Notes: generated from the sequence alone by a model not told the origin. 64,000 bases of DNA from Eubacterium sp. An11 (GCF_002161065.1 NZ_NFLV01000002.1:227340-291339); one strand, 5' to 3'; positions 1-7,978 are shown, counted from the stretch's first letter. Program-made: numbers and translations.

Positions 1-1
1 T

Positions 2-82
2 TTTATCTTACAAAAATGTGACGGAGGAGAAGAGGAACCAGCACATTTACAAGAAATGATCCATTATGCAATCGTTCATTGA
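2..82 (+). CDS. Possible C-terminal end of an upstream gene
   Basis: The frame starting at base 2 is open for 26 codons from the window edge and stops at TGA 80-82. The readable tail is acidic in the middle (GGEEEPAHLQ) and ends AIVH. A second frame is open for only slightly less, so this may be chance. No family can be named from so short a piece. Confidence 0.25.
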   Translation, partial: FILQKCDGGEEEPAHLQEMIHYAIVH

Positions 83-114
83 TTGAACATATATCTAAGT
101 CGCACGCAAACAAC

Positions 115-205
115 AAAAAAAGACCGCTGCAAATACTGCCCGGCAAAAGAGCTGTATCTGTCTATATCAGACACAGCCCATATGCGGACAGCTGCTGCAG
201 CAGTC
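115..205 (-). terminator. Structured terminator after the small secreted-peptide gene
   Basis: Read on the minus strand, a 10-bp stem (196-205 with 122-131, one G-U pair) closes a loop that contains a second 10-bp hairpin (168-177 with 151-160, one G-U). Seven U residues (115-121) follow directly. It lies just 3' of the 80-aa peptide gene, so it probably ends the M56 protease/peptide transcript. The large structured loop is unusual for a plain terminator. Confidence 0.65.
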
Positions 206-227
206 CCTTAAATGACTTTTCTCATAA

Positions 228-470
228 TTAGTTAACATCAATCCAATGCGGATCAACCCAATAACCTCTGGTTTCATTCCAGCGGCGTTTCTGGATAGTA
301 CCATCACTCAATGCACGGTATACCCAATAAACCACATCAGCTCGTGGCTCTATCTCCGCTGCTTCCACTGCTGTCGGCGTCTGAATCATCGCCGGAATTG
401 CTGCCGGCATCGCTGAGAATGCCATGGTAGCCACTATCACACTAATTGCTAATCTTTTCATTAATTTCAT
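228..470 (-). CDS. Small secreted Trp/Tyr-rich peptide (80 aa)
   Basis: An 80-residue protein with a classical signal peptide: Lys near the start, a hydrophobic core to about residue 25, and an AEA-type cleavage region near residues 36-38. The mature part of about 40 residues is rich in Trp and Tyr (VYWVYR, RRWNETRGYWVDP). It starts 2 bp after the stop of the M56 protease gene and its GAGGAGG ribosome site lies inside that gene, so the two are translationally coupled. No family is recognised with confidence. It may be a ligand, substrate or partner of the protease; that is inference from context only. Confidence 0.75.
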   Translation of the reverse strand: MKLMKRLAISVIVATMAFSAMPAAIPAMIQTPTAVEAAEIEPRADVVYWVYRALSDGTIQKRRWNETRGYWVDPHWIDVN

Positions 471-472
471 AA

Positions 473-1708
473 CTATTCCTCCTCTGAAAATATATTTTTA
501 ATGTTTTCCTGTATTTCTATAAAGAATTCCAAAAAAACATTTTTCTCTTTTTCCTGATATTCTATGATAGGATAAAAGTCGTACAATCCTGACTCCACAT
601 CTTCTGCAGATACTTCTGTATATGTTCCATAAAAATAAAAGATATATGAACCATCCTCTTGTTCAAGAAGATATGCGTTTTCTTTACCCGCCACATCTAC
701 AACAGTTCGATCAGCAACTTCTTCATTTCTAACCGATTGTTCCGAAAAACTATACTTCGTCTGCAATATAAAGTAATACGAACAAAACATCCACGCCAGT
801 CCCAGCAATACAATCAGCGCCTGCGGCAGCCATCTGTGCCGGGTGACTGTATAGCGGTGAAGCAACAGGTCAAATCTCTGCCGGATGGTGTACTGTTTTG
901 ATGTGTTCACAAACTCTATGGTGTAGAGGTTGGTCTTGATCAGCGGATTCTGTGCCCGCTCGAAGCTGGTCAGCAAAATATCCAGATAATTCACAATCTC
1001 TTCATCGCTGAAATCTTTGGATAAAGTCTTATCACAGCGGAACTCTATGAGCTGTGTCACTTCTTTCCGGATCACGTAAACTGCCGGATTCCACCAGATC
1101 AACACACAGACGATGTTCATAAACAACTTCTTCCAGATATCATGGCGTCTCCAGTGCGTATATTCATGGAGAAGAATATAGCGGAGCTCCCTCTTCGTGT
1201 AAGAATACTCCGGAAAATAGATAGCCGGACGATAATAACCCGCCAGCACCGGAACAGAAATGCCTGAACAAATACGAACAGACAAGTGACAATCTTCATC
1301 AATGGATGCCAGAACTTCGGCCGCTTCCGGATAATCTGTGCAGCCATTATCCCGTATAACCTTCTGTACGTCCCTGGACTTCTTCAGCAGACGAAAAATA
1401 CTAAACAGACTGCCGCCAATCCAGATTATAATCAGAATTGTCAGTACCATCCGGTGAAAATCCGGATGCAGGATAAACTTAAAGTGTTCCACAATCCATG
1501 AATACAGAAAATTATCTGCAAGTATGTACTGATGTTTTGGAAATTCCACTGGAAACAAAATCCTCACGATACAACATATAGTCAGGAACCGCAACACTGC
1601 CGTTCCATACTTGGAAATCAGCATCGTTCTGGTTCTCAGAAGAAATATAACAAAAGCCATCAGGCAACAGTTAATAATAGACCAAAATAAGGAATAAACG
1701 GTTATCAT
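473..1708 (-). CDS. BlaR1/MecR1-like M56 membrane metallopeptidase
   Basis: A 411-residue membrane protein with hydrophobic segments near residues 3-24, 37-52, 88-108 and about 300-320, and a cytoplasmic zinc protease motif HEYTH at 181-185, followed by RRHD as in the M56 family. In BlaR1/MecR1 the protease relays an external signal and leads to loss of a BlaI-type repressor. Here the extracellular C-terminal part is only about 90 residues, far shorter than a penicillin-binding sensor domain, so a beta-lactam sensor is unlikely. No BlaI-type repressor gene is adjacent. The coupled downstream gene encodes a small secreted peptide. Confidence 0.85.
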   Translation of the reverse strand: MITVYSLFWSIINCCLMAFVIFLLRTRTMLISKYGTAVLRFLTICCIVRILFPVEFPKHQYILADNFLYSWIVEHFKFILHPDFHRMVLTILIIIWIGGSLFSIFRLLKKSRDVQKVIRDNGCTDYPEAAEVLASIDEDCHLSVRICSGISVPVLAGYYRPAIYFPEYSYTKRELRYILLHEYTHWRRHDIWKKLFMNIVCVLIWWNPAVYVIRKEVTQLIEFRCDKTLSKDFSDEEIVNYLDILLTSFERAQNPLIKTNLYTIEFVNTSKQYTIRQRFDLLLHRYTVTRHRWLPQALIVLLGLAWMFCSYYFILQTKYSFSEQSVRNEEVADRTVVDVAGKENAYLLEQEDGSYIFYFYGTYTEVSAEDVESGLYDFYPIIEYQEKEKNVFLEFFIEIQENIKNIFSEEE

Positions 1709-1966
1709 CTGTATTCTCTCCTGTTGTCATTTTAAATGATTCCTTCTGCCTGCGTTATTGTTCACATATTTCTTTCTAAATTATGAATATTTTATAATCA
1801 TAATCGTTCTGTAAAAATCACAATTATGTATCCATAATAAATCATATGCTTATCACATTTTTTATAATACAATAACTTTCCATTTTTTTCAACAACTTTT
1901 GAAAAAAATCATTCTTTTTTACAGCAGACAGAAACAAATCTTTATAATATTTTTGTATCTGAAATG

Positions 1967-1997
1967 TTACATTTATTACATGTTTTTTATTATACCA
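1967..1997 (-). promoter_or_regulatory. Extended -10 promoter and putative operator of the M56 operon
   Basis: On the minus strand TGGTATAAT (1997-1989) is an extended -10 site without a clear -35. Six bases downstream lies a 16-bp element (plus strand TTACATTTATTACATG, 1967-1982) containing two TTACAT/TTACA half-sites. The identical 16-mer sits 5 bases downstream of the -10 of the HAD lipoprotein promoter near 41.92 kb. TTACA/TGTAA half-sites are typical of BlaI/MecI operators, so this may be a BlaI-type operator; the link is inferred. Confidence 0.45.
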
Positions 1998-2048
1998 TTT
2001 CCAACCATAAAGATGGTGAAAAATACGCATCATAGACCTTATATATTT

Positions 2049-2086
2049 TTGTTATATCATTTTCTATATTTGTTATATCATTTTCT
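2049..2086. repeat. Two direct 17-bp repeats spaced 21 bp
   Basis: TTGTTATATCATTTTCT occurs at 2049-2065 and again at 2070-2086, exactly 21 bp apart, about two helical turns. A related TTTGTTATATCA is found upstream of the TetR gene near 13.53 kb. The base composition is very AT-rich, so chance similarity is possible. Confidence 0.5.
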
Positions 2087-2130
2087 TTAAAAAAACAGCA
2101 TGATATATATATCAGAAAAATCCTCTGCCA

Positions 2131-2160
2131 TAAAAAAACATCGCAGTCTGCTTGCGATGT
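2131..2160 (-). terminator. Second intrinsic terminator downstream of ssrA
   Basis: A perfect 8-bp stem (2153-2160 with 2138-2145), a 7-base loop and a run of seven U on the minus strand. It is about 70 bp beyond the first ssrA terminator and probably acts as a back-up before the M56 operon. Confidence 0.8.
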
Positions 2161-2227
2161 CATATGTCCGGGATTTTCTCCTTTATATAGTTTTGATCAG
2201 ACGTTGATTAGATGCTATTTTGAGGCA

Positions 2228-2275
2228 AAATAAAAAGTACCCAAAACCTTTATAAATAAAAGATTTCAGGTACTT
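2228..2275 (-). terminator. Intrinsic terminator of ssrA
   Basis: On the minus strand AAGTACC (2275-2269) pairs with GGTACTT (2241-2235). The stem is extended by A/U-rich pairs and followed by a U-rich tail. It starts 8 bases after the mature 3' end of tmRNA. Confidence 0.75.
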
Positions 2276-2282
2276 GCTGTCA

Positions 2283-2628
2283 TGGACCTGAGGGGAATCG
2301 AACCCCTGTCCGAAAACCTATTCCGCACGGTATCTCCCATCACAGTCTTTATTTTGACATTCCCTCCATCCGGCGTCTAAAGACAAACTCCAGACTTCAG
2401 TAGCTTCATATTACTTCATACCCGGCAAAGCTTACGGATACGAGTGTCCCACATAATCGGTGCCGGACTCTCAACCTGTGGGTATGCTGAGGCCGACAGC
2501 TGCAACTTAGGCAGCGTATGCTAAATTATTATCTTCAGCGTTTATATTTAATTCCGAGTTTTAACGTGGTCCCGGACCACGGATGGCTGCCCCACGTGCA
2601 AAGCCCCCGTCGAAACCAGTACAAGCCC
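2283..2628 (-). ncRNA. ssrA: tmRNA (transfer-messenger RNA)
   Basis: About 346 nt. The tRNA-like part is complete: 5' acceptor strand GGGCTTG (2628-2622) pairs over 7 bp with CAGGTCC (2290-2284), and a T-arm with GTTCGATT lies at the 3' end. CCA is not encoded. The internal reading frame (2539-2507) is GCT GAA GAT AAT AAT TTA GCA TAC GCT GCC TAA, giving the degradation tag AEDNNLAYAA, which ends in the AA recognised by ClpXP-type proteases. tmRNA with SmpB rescues ribosomes stalled on broken mRNAs. smpB lies about 2.3 kb away on the same strand, separated by the LysR/chromate transporter block. Confidence 0.97.
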
Positions 2629-2637
2629 GTACTGTCT

Positions 2638-2721
2638 ACGGCAGGCAGATTATGCTGCTGCCGTGTGGCTACGGCATGAACCGTAGTATATTTATTATAC
2701 TGAATAGAAATATTTTGTCAA
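2638..2721 (-). promoter_or_regulatory. ssrA promoter and folded 5' leader
   Basis: -35 TTGACA (2721-2716), a 16-bp spacer and -10 TATAAT (2699-2694) form a near-consensus sigma-A promoter. The precursor leader between the start site and mature tmRNA contains a perfect 6-bp hairpin (2669-2686) and a second 7-bp hairpin (2638-2664) ending 10 bases before the mature 5' end. These may guide or delay 5' maturation. Confidence 0.85.
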
Positions 2722-2767
2722 GCACATTTTTCAGCCCTGTGTTCTGTATGATTCTTTCACTTAGTAC

Positions 2768-3649
2768 TTATCTATTCTTTTCCTCTTTTTTTAAAAAATC
2801 AAGAAATTTTTCCAGAGATTTTGTGAGATATTTTTCTGTGCGGACCAGAGCAAACATACGATTTTCCATCCGGACATTCTTCAGGCTGATACGCCGCAGT
2901 CTTCCAAGAGCCAGGGAATCCATCAGCAGTTTTTCCGGCAGAACCGCAATTCCCAGGCCTTCCTCCGCCGCCTTAATCAAAGCGAAGGAATTCACGCTCT
3001 CCCAGACCGGCACGGCTGTACAGCCGACGACAGCCAGCATGTTGTCAAAGGTATCACGAATAGCACTTCCCGGCTCGCGGAGAAGAAGCGGATAACGAAC
3101 AAGCTCCAGAAGTGTGAGAGGTCCGGCCGGCAGTGTAAAGTCCGGCGCACAAACTGCCTGCAGGGAATAACTGCCAAGAGGAATCGCCAAAAAGTTTCCC
3201 CGGGGCATGGTTCCCTCCCAGAAAGCGGCGTCTGCTCCGCCATTGTTCAAAAGATCAAGGCACGTCTGCGCACTCTCCACCCGCACCGATATATGCAGTT
3301 CCGGCATTTCCCGGCGGATGTTGGAAAGAATGCGTGGCAGCAGAAATGAGGCTATCGTAATACTTGACGCGACATGAATCGGTATATTCTCCTCGAGATG
3401 GGGAATTCTCCGGTCCAGATCCCGGCAGGCGGTGAGGATCCCTTTTGCTTCATCAAGAAGCATTTCTCCGCAGGGCGTCAGCGCCACTCCTTTGGGCAGC
3501 CTGTAAAAAAGATCCGCCCCTGTCTGTTTTTCCAGTTCCGCCACAGCATGAGAGACCGCTGACTGGGTAATATATAGTTTTCTTGCCGCTCCGGTAAATG
3601 TTCCTGTCTGCGCGATGGCCTCCAGAATTTCCAGATGTCTCAATATCAT
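2768..3649 (-). CDS. LysR-family transcriptional regulator
   Basis: 293 residues. An N-terminal winged helix-turn-helix (residues 1-60, with FTGAARKLYITQSAVSHAV) is followed by a LysR substrate-binding domain from about residue 88. The length is typical for the family. The start follows a GGAAGG ribosome site. It is transcribed divergently from the two-gene chromate-type transporter, 136 bp away, the usual layout for a LysR protein controlling its neighbour. The spacer holds a CTATT/AATAG inverted repeat near 3672-3707 that could be its operator. The ligand is unknown. Confidence 0.9.
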   Translation of the reverse strand: MILRHLEILEAIAQTGTFTGAARKLYITQSAVSHAVAELEKQTGADLFYRLPKGVALTPCGEMLLDEAKGILTACRDLDRRIPHLEENIPIHVASSITIASFLLPRILSNIRREMPELHISVRVESAQTCLDLLNNGGADAAFWEGTMPRGNFLAIPLGSYSLQAVCAPDFTLPAGPLTLLELVRYPLLLREPGSAIRDTFDNMLAVVGCTAVPVWESVNSFALIKAAEEGLGIAVLPEKLLMDSLALGRLRRISLKNVRMENRMFALVRTEKYLTKSLEKFLDFLKKEEKNR

Positions 3650-3785
3650 ACCCGCACCTTCCTTCTTTTGCTATTAATACTATTCATGGGTTTCATTAAA
3701 TAATAGCATTATACAGATTGCACGGCAAGGAGTATAATAGGCCCGTGTACAATACGATTTTAATCAGAGAAACGAGGGATGCAAC

Positions 3786-4349
3786 TTGTGTGAAGAAAGA
3801 AAAGAAAAATTAAAACAGTATCTCTGGCTGCTGGGCATCAATTTGTTTATCAGCGCTTTTACCTTTGGCGGGGGATATGTGGTCGTGCCGATGATCCGGC
3901 AGTATTTTGTGCTAAAAAAGGGATATTTCAGTGAAGAAGAACTGATGGATATGGCCGCCGTGGCCCAGTCCACCCCCGGAGCCATCGCTGTCAATCTGTC
4001 CGCTCTGGCAGGATACCGTACTGCCGGGATGGCGGGCGCCGTAATCAGCTGTGTGGCCGCGGTGCTGCCGCCGCTGATCATTCTCGGAACAATATCTGCT
4101 TTCTACCACATATTTATTTCCAATGCGGTCCTCGCCGCGGTTTTAAAGGGAATGGAAGCAGGGGTTGCCGCGGTAATGGCGGATATGATTACAGACATGT
4201 GCGCCATAGTTCTCCGGGAACGCTCTGTTTTCTTGTCTCTGATGATACCGGCAACTTTTCTTCTTAATTTTGTTTTTCATATCAATGCCGTTCTTCTTCT
4301 CATTTGCTGCTGTATTTTGTGTGTGGGACGGATTTGTCTGATCAGATAG
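3786..4349 (+). CDS. Chromate transporter-type (CHR) membrane protein, first half
   Basis: 187 residues with the CHR signature in the N-terminal half (FTFGGGYVVVPMI near residue 22, then AQSTPGAIAVNLSALAGYRTAG) and several membrane segments. Short CHR proteins work as pairs with opposite topology; the second half follows 9 bp downstream. The start is TTG, placed 7 bases after GAGGG. The upstream ATG at 3779 gives only four codons. A -10 TATAAT lies at 3733-3738. The real substrate in gut anaerobes is not established; chromate or sulfate-like anions are family-level guesses. Confidence 0.88.
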   Translation: MCEERKEKLKQYLWLLGINLFISAFTFGGGYVVVPMIRQYFVLKKGYFSEEELMDMAAVAQSTPGAIAVNLSALAGYRTAGMAGAVISCVAAVLPPLIILGTISAFYHIFISNAVLAAVLKGMEAGVAAVMADMITDMCAIVLRERSVFLSLMIPATFLLNFVFHINAVLLLICCCILCVGRICLIR

Positions 4350-4358
4350 GGGTAGACG

Positions 4359-4925
4359 ATGAATACATTATGGATATTATTCTGGACTTTTTTAAAGATT
4401 GGTCTTTTCAGCATCGGCGGAGGCTATGCGGTGATTCCCCTGATCCAGGAACAAGTGGTGGAATCCTGCGGCTGGATCAGCGCCAAAACATTTTCGGACA
4501 TTATTACCATATCACAAATGACGCCGGGACCACTGGCCGTCAACACCTCCACCTTTGTGGGACTCCAGATTGCCGGCATCGGCGGAGCGGTGGCCGCCAC
4601 CGCCGGCTGTGTATTGTGCGGCGTGGTCATCTCCCTTGCACTGTTCCGTTTTTTCCGGAAACATCAGGATTCTTCTTACATTTTTGAATTGTTAAAAGGA
4701 CTGAAATCTGCCTCGCTGGGTCTGATCATCTCCGCCGCTGCCACGATCCTTCTGCTGGCCTTATTTGGCAGTCAGACTATAAAACCGGAAGATATGCTGC
4801 ATAACCTGAATCTCCCGGCTGCTCTATTGTTTCTGGCAGGTTTCTTTATTCTTCGCCGCAAAAAATGCGGTCCTGTACTTTTGATGCTTTTGTGCGGAGG
4901 CGCCGGACTGTTTTTCTATCTTTAA
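4359..4925 (+). CDS. Chromate transporter-type (CHR) membrane protein, second half
   Basis: 188 residues, again one CHR domain: FSIGGGYAVIPLIQEQVV near residues 17-34 and SQMTPGPLAVNTSTFVG near 54-70. It has five or six hydrophobic segments, two of them near the C terminus (residues 147-187). It starts 9 bp after the first half with a GGGG-containing ribosome site, so the pair forms one operon and probably one heteromeric transporter. Regulation is likely through the divergent LysR gene. Confidence 0.88.
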   Translation: MNTLWILFWTFLKIGLFSIGGGYAVIPLIQEQVVESCGWISAKTFSDIITISQMTPGPLAVNTSTFVGLQIAGIGGAVAATAGCVLCGVVISLALFRFFRKHQDSSYIFELLKGLKSASLGLIISAAATILLLALFGSQTIKPEDMLHNLNLPAALLFLAGFFILRRKKCGPVLLMLLCGGAGLFFYL

Positions 4926-4953
4926 CATACTGCGTCCGGCTGCCTTATGCCAT

Positions 4954-5424
4954 TTATCCCAGATTCCGGATCTTAAAATCTCTCTGGGCTTCCCGCTGCG
5001 CGTCCTTTTTAGCAATATCCCGCCGCTTGTCATAAAGTTTCTTGCCTCGCGCCAGGCCGATCTCTACTTTTACAAGGCTGCCTTTCAAGTACACCTTCAG
5101 GGGCATAATAGTATAACCCTTCATTTTGACCTGATTTTCCAGCTTACGAATCTCCGCCTTATGAAGAAGGAGCTTTCTGGTGCGCAGAGGATCCTTATTA
5201 AAAATATTTCCTTTCTCGTAAGGGCTGATGTGCATATGCTGAATCAGCACTTCCCCCCGATTGATGGTGATGAAGGCCTCTTTGATACTGCATTTTCCCA
5301 TGCGAAGAGATTTCACCTCCGTACCATGGAGAGCGATGCCTGCTTCATATTTTTCATCTATAAAATAATCATGATATGCCTTCTTGTTGTTCGCAATCAG
5401 GCGAATATTTTCTGATTTTGCCAC
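4954..5424 (-). CDS. smpB: SsrA-binding protein SmpB
   Basis: 156 residues, the usual length. Family hallmarks include [16 protein letters not shown] at the start, [16 protein letters not shown] in the OB-fold and a basic C-terminal tail ([18 protein letters not shown]), which enters the ribosomal A-site channel. It binds tmRNA and carries it to stalled ribosomes. It lies 42 bp downstream of rnr on the same strand and is probably co-transcribed with it; RNase R degrades the defective mRNAs released by this system. Confidence 0.97.
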   Translation of the reverse strand: MAKSENIRLIANNKKAYHDYFIDEKYEAGIALHGTEVKSLRMGKCSIKEAFITINRGEVLIQHMHISPYEKGNIFNKDPLRTRKLLLHKAEIRKLENQVKMKGYTIMPLKVYLKGSLVKVEIGLARGKKLYDKRRDIAKKDAQREAQRDFKIRNLG

Positions 5425-5466
5425 TGTTTCCTCTCCTTTTCTATTTTATTTCGACTGTCTTAATAT

Positions 5467-7842
5467 TCAGATGTCTCTCACGTCTTTCTTCGCGTAAAGC
5501 TTTAAGAGACGGTCTGCTTCCTCATCATCCAGCCAGTCATTTTTTGCGATATCATCTTTACTCTGAATCCAGCCTTCCTCCTCGTCGGAATACCATTCCT
5601 CCTCGGTACCATCAAAGAGGATCTCCTCTTCCCGGGAAGAATCGTCATTTTCGCTGCCGGCGGTATTATATTTCTCTCCATGCACATCCCAGCCGGCGGC
5701 GGCAGAGAATTCTTCCAGCACAAAATCAATGGTTTTTGCAGCTTTGCTGGCTGAAGCCATGACCACCCGCACTTTTTGCCCCAGGGTAAAGACACGTCCG
5801 GTCCGCTTGCCTTCCAGACGGTACTGCTGCTCGTCAAAAAGATAGTAGTCATCCATCAGGCTCTGGGTGGAAACCATACCTTCCACGGTATTTTCCAGCT
5901 CCACAAAGAAACCTTTGGCGGTAACGCCGGAGATTACGCCATCGAAAGCGTCCCCGATGAATTTTTCCATATATTCCAATTTCTTGAGCTTCTCCACTTC
6001 CCGCTCGGCGTCCTGAGCCCGGCGTTCCCGTTTGGAACTCTGCTCCGCCACCGACGGAAGAATCGCCTCATAATGCTCTACTCGTTTCCGGTTCAGCCGT
6101 CCATGGATGTTCTCTTTAATGATTCTGTGAATCTGCAGATCCGGATACCGGCGAATCGGCGAAGTAAAATGAGTATAATACTGGGTGGACAGGCCAAAAT
6201 GCCCCACATTCAGGGTGGAATATCTCGCCTGTTTCATGGACCGCAGGGCCAGACGGCTGATCAGCGCTTCTTCCGGCTCTCCTTCCAGGGAAAAAAGCAG
6301 CTTCTGAATCTCTTTTGGATGAAAATGTTCTCTCCCTGTCTTCATATAGAAGCCGAAATTGCGAATGAAGGTGTCCAGCCGGGCAATCTTGTCCGGGTCC
6401 GGCTCCTCATGGGTCCGGTATACAAACGGCAGCTCCTGCCAGAAATAATCTTCCGCCACGGTCTCATTGGCCAGAAGCATGAAATCTTCAATAATATCCG
6501 TAGCCACATTTCTCTCATAAGGATGAATGTCCGTCGGATATCCGTCCTTATCGAGAACGATCTTGGATTCTGGAAAATCAAAATCAATAGCGCCGCGCTT
6601 TCTTCTTTTTTCTTTCAGGACGGCGGCCGCCTCTTTCATAAGAAAACACAATTCCCGGATATCCTCCCTCTCGCCTTCCGGATGCGGCTGTCCTTCCAGA
6701 ATTGCCTTTACTCCCGTATAACTCATCCGTTTATCCACTCGTATGACGGACTCCACGATCTGATGTCCGATGACATTTCCCCTGGCATCCACCTGCATAA
6801 CGCAGCTTAACGCCAAACGGTCCACGCCGGCATTGAGGGAACAGATCCCATTGGACAGCTCCCGCGGAAGCATCGGAATGACCCGGTCACAGAGGTACAC
6901 ACTGGTTCCCCGTTCCAGTGCCTCCTTGTCAAGAGGAGCACCCTCCTTCACATAATTACTCACGTCCGCGATGTGCACGCCCAGCTCATATCCATCTCCC
7001 TGCCGGCTTAGCGTAATGGCGTCATCCAGATCCTTAGCATCCTCACCGTCGATGGTCACCGTGAGCAGATTCCGGAAATCCGTCCTGTTTTCCCCTTTTG
7101 GAATCGTCACCTCATCCGGAATGGATCTGGCCTCCCGCATCACTTCGCCGGAAAATGTATCAGGAATCCCGAAGGCCCGCACGATGGCCGTGATATCGGT
7201 GGACGGATCATCGGTGTTACCGATAATCTCCACAATACGCCCCTCCGGCTTTTTGTCTCTGGTTCCATAGTTCAACAGCTCCACCACCACTTTATCATTA
7301 TTCATGGCAGCATCACAGTCTTTTTTGGAAATGAACACATCCTGCCCGTAATGGGTATCGTCCGGACGGACAAATCCAAAAGATCTGCTCTTCATAAAGG
7401 TGCCTACCAGGGTCTTGGTCCCTCTCTCCAGAACCTTTACCACAACGCCCTCTCTGCGTTTTCCCTCTCCGTGGCTTTCCCGGGAGATCTTCACCCTCAC
7501 CACATCTTTATGGAAGGCCCCGCCCGTATAAGGCGCAGGGATAAAAATGTCTTCCGGCTCTCCCTCCACCGTCACAAAACCAAACCCTCTCGGGTGAGCG
7601 GTGAACACGCCTACCAGACTCTCCTGATCCGCCTTCACGTATTTTCCTCTGGCGGTAAGTTCCACGCTGCCTTCCGCCACCAGCGCATCCAGGACCTCTC
7701 TCAATTTATCTTTCTCATTATGAGGAACATTCATCAGATAAGCCATTTCCTTAAACTTCAGAGGAATGTACTCTTCGTCATAAATCATGTTCCGTATACT
7801 TTCTTTTCTCTGTTCAAATATTTTTCTATCTTCTATTGTCAC
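5467..7842 (-). CDS. rnr: Ribonuclease R
   Basis: 791 residues in the order helix-turn-helix-like N terminus, cold-shock domains (about residues 70-220), RNB catalytic domain (TIDGEDAKDLDDAI with catalytic Asp residues near 260-272; HFTSPIRRYPDL near 560) and an S1 domain (about 630-715). It is a processive 3'-5' exoribonuclease for structured RNA. The C-terminal 70 residues are strongly acidic (EEEWYSDEEEG and more) instead of the Lys-rich tail of the E. coli enzyme. It sits between secG and smpB, with a strong terminator between secG and rnr, so it needs its own promoter or read-through. Confidence 0.96.
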   Translation of the reverse strand: MTIEDRKIFEQRKESIRNMIYDEEYIPLKFKEMAYLMNVPHNEKDKLREVLDALVAEGSVELTARGKYVKADQESLVGVFTAHPRGFGFVTVEGEPEDIFIPAPYTGGAFHKDVVRVKISRESHGEGKRREGVVVKVLERGTKTLVGTFMKSRSFGFVRPDDTHYGQDVFISKKDCDAAMNNDKVVVELLNYGTRDKKPEGRIVEIIGNTDDPSTDITAIVRAFGIPDTFSGEVMREARSIPDEVTIPKGENRTDFRNLLTVTIDGEDAKDLDDAITLSRQGDGYELGVHIADVSNYVKEGAPLDKEALERGTSVYLCDRVIPMLPRELSNGICSLNAGVDRLALSCVMQVDARGNVIGHQIVESVIRVDKRMSYTGVKAILEGQPHPEGEREDIRELCFLMKEAAAVLKEKRRKRGAIDFDFPESKIVLDKDGYPTDIHPYERNVATDIIEDFMLLANETVAEDYFWQELPFVYRTHEEPDPDKIARLDTFIRNFGFYMKTGREHFHPKEIQKLLFSLEGEPEEALISRLALRSMKQARYSTLNVGHFGLSTQYYTHFTSPIRRYPDLQIHRIIKENIHGRLNRKRVEHYEAILPSVAEQSSKRERRAQDAEREVEKLKKLEYMEKFIGDAFDGVISGVTAKGFFVELENTVEGMVSTQSLMDDYYLFDEQQYRLEGKRTGRVFTLGQKVRVVMASASKAAKTIDFVLEEFSAAAGWDVHGEKYNTAGSENDDSSREEEILFDGTEEEWYSDEEEGWIQSKDDIAKNDWLDDEEADRLLKLYAKKDVRDI

Positions 7843-7932
7843 TATAAATCTCCTGTCTTTCCATATCTTCCATATTTTACGGGTCTGTGTGCAAGTCCGT
7901 TTGGGTGAACAGATTTTTCATCCGTTTTTACT

Positions 7933-7978
7933 AAAAAATCCCCTCCTGCCGGGCAGAGTCTGCCTGGCAAAAGGGGGT
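7933..7978 (-). terminator. Intrinsic terminator between secG and rnr
   Basis: On the minus strand a long GC-rich stem (about 20 bases per arm, with small internal imperfections) is followed by six U residues. It lies 45 bp after the secG stop and 90 bp before the rnr start, so it terminates or attenuates secG transcripts. Confidence 0.9.

Larger units (their letters stand above)
1709..2130. other. AT-rich intergenic region upstream of the M56 gene
   Basis: No credible gene is present. Both strands are open in places only because the DNA is A/T-rich. The region holds a candidate extended -10 promoter for the M56 gene (1989-1997), a 16-bp element also found near 41.92 kb (1967-1982), and a 21-bp-spaced direct repeat (2049-2086). 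Confidence 0.6.

Noticed and set aside
473..1708. Calling the M56 protein a beta-lactam sensor (BlaR1/MecR1)
   Set aside because: The penicillin-binding sensor domain is absent and no beta-lactamase or BlaI gene is adjacent.
2583..3095. A 170-codon plus-strand frame running from the ssrA 5' end into lysR
   Set aside because: It crosses the tmRNA acceptor arm, the ssrA promoter and a conserved lysR gene on the other strand.
5776..6810. A 344-codon plus-strand frame inside rnr
   Set aside because: Antisense to a well-conserved catalytic domain; no ribosome site and no recognisable motif.
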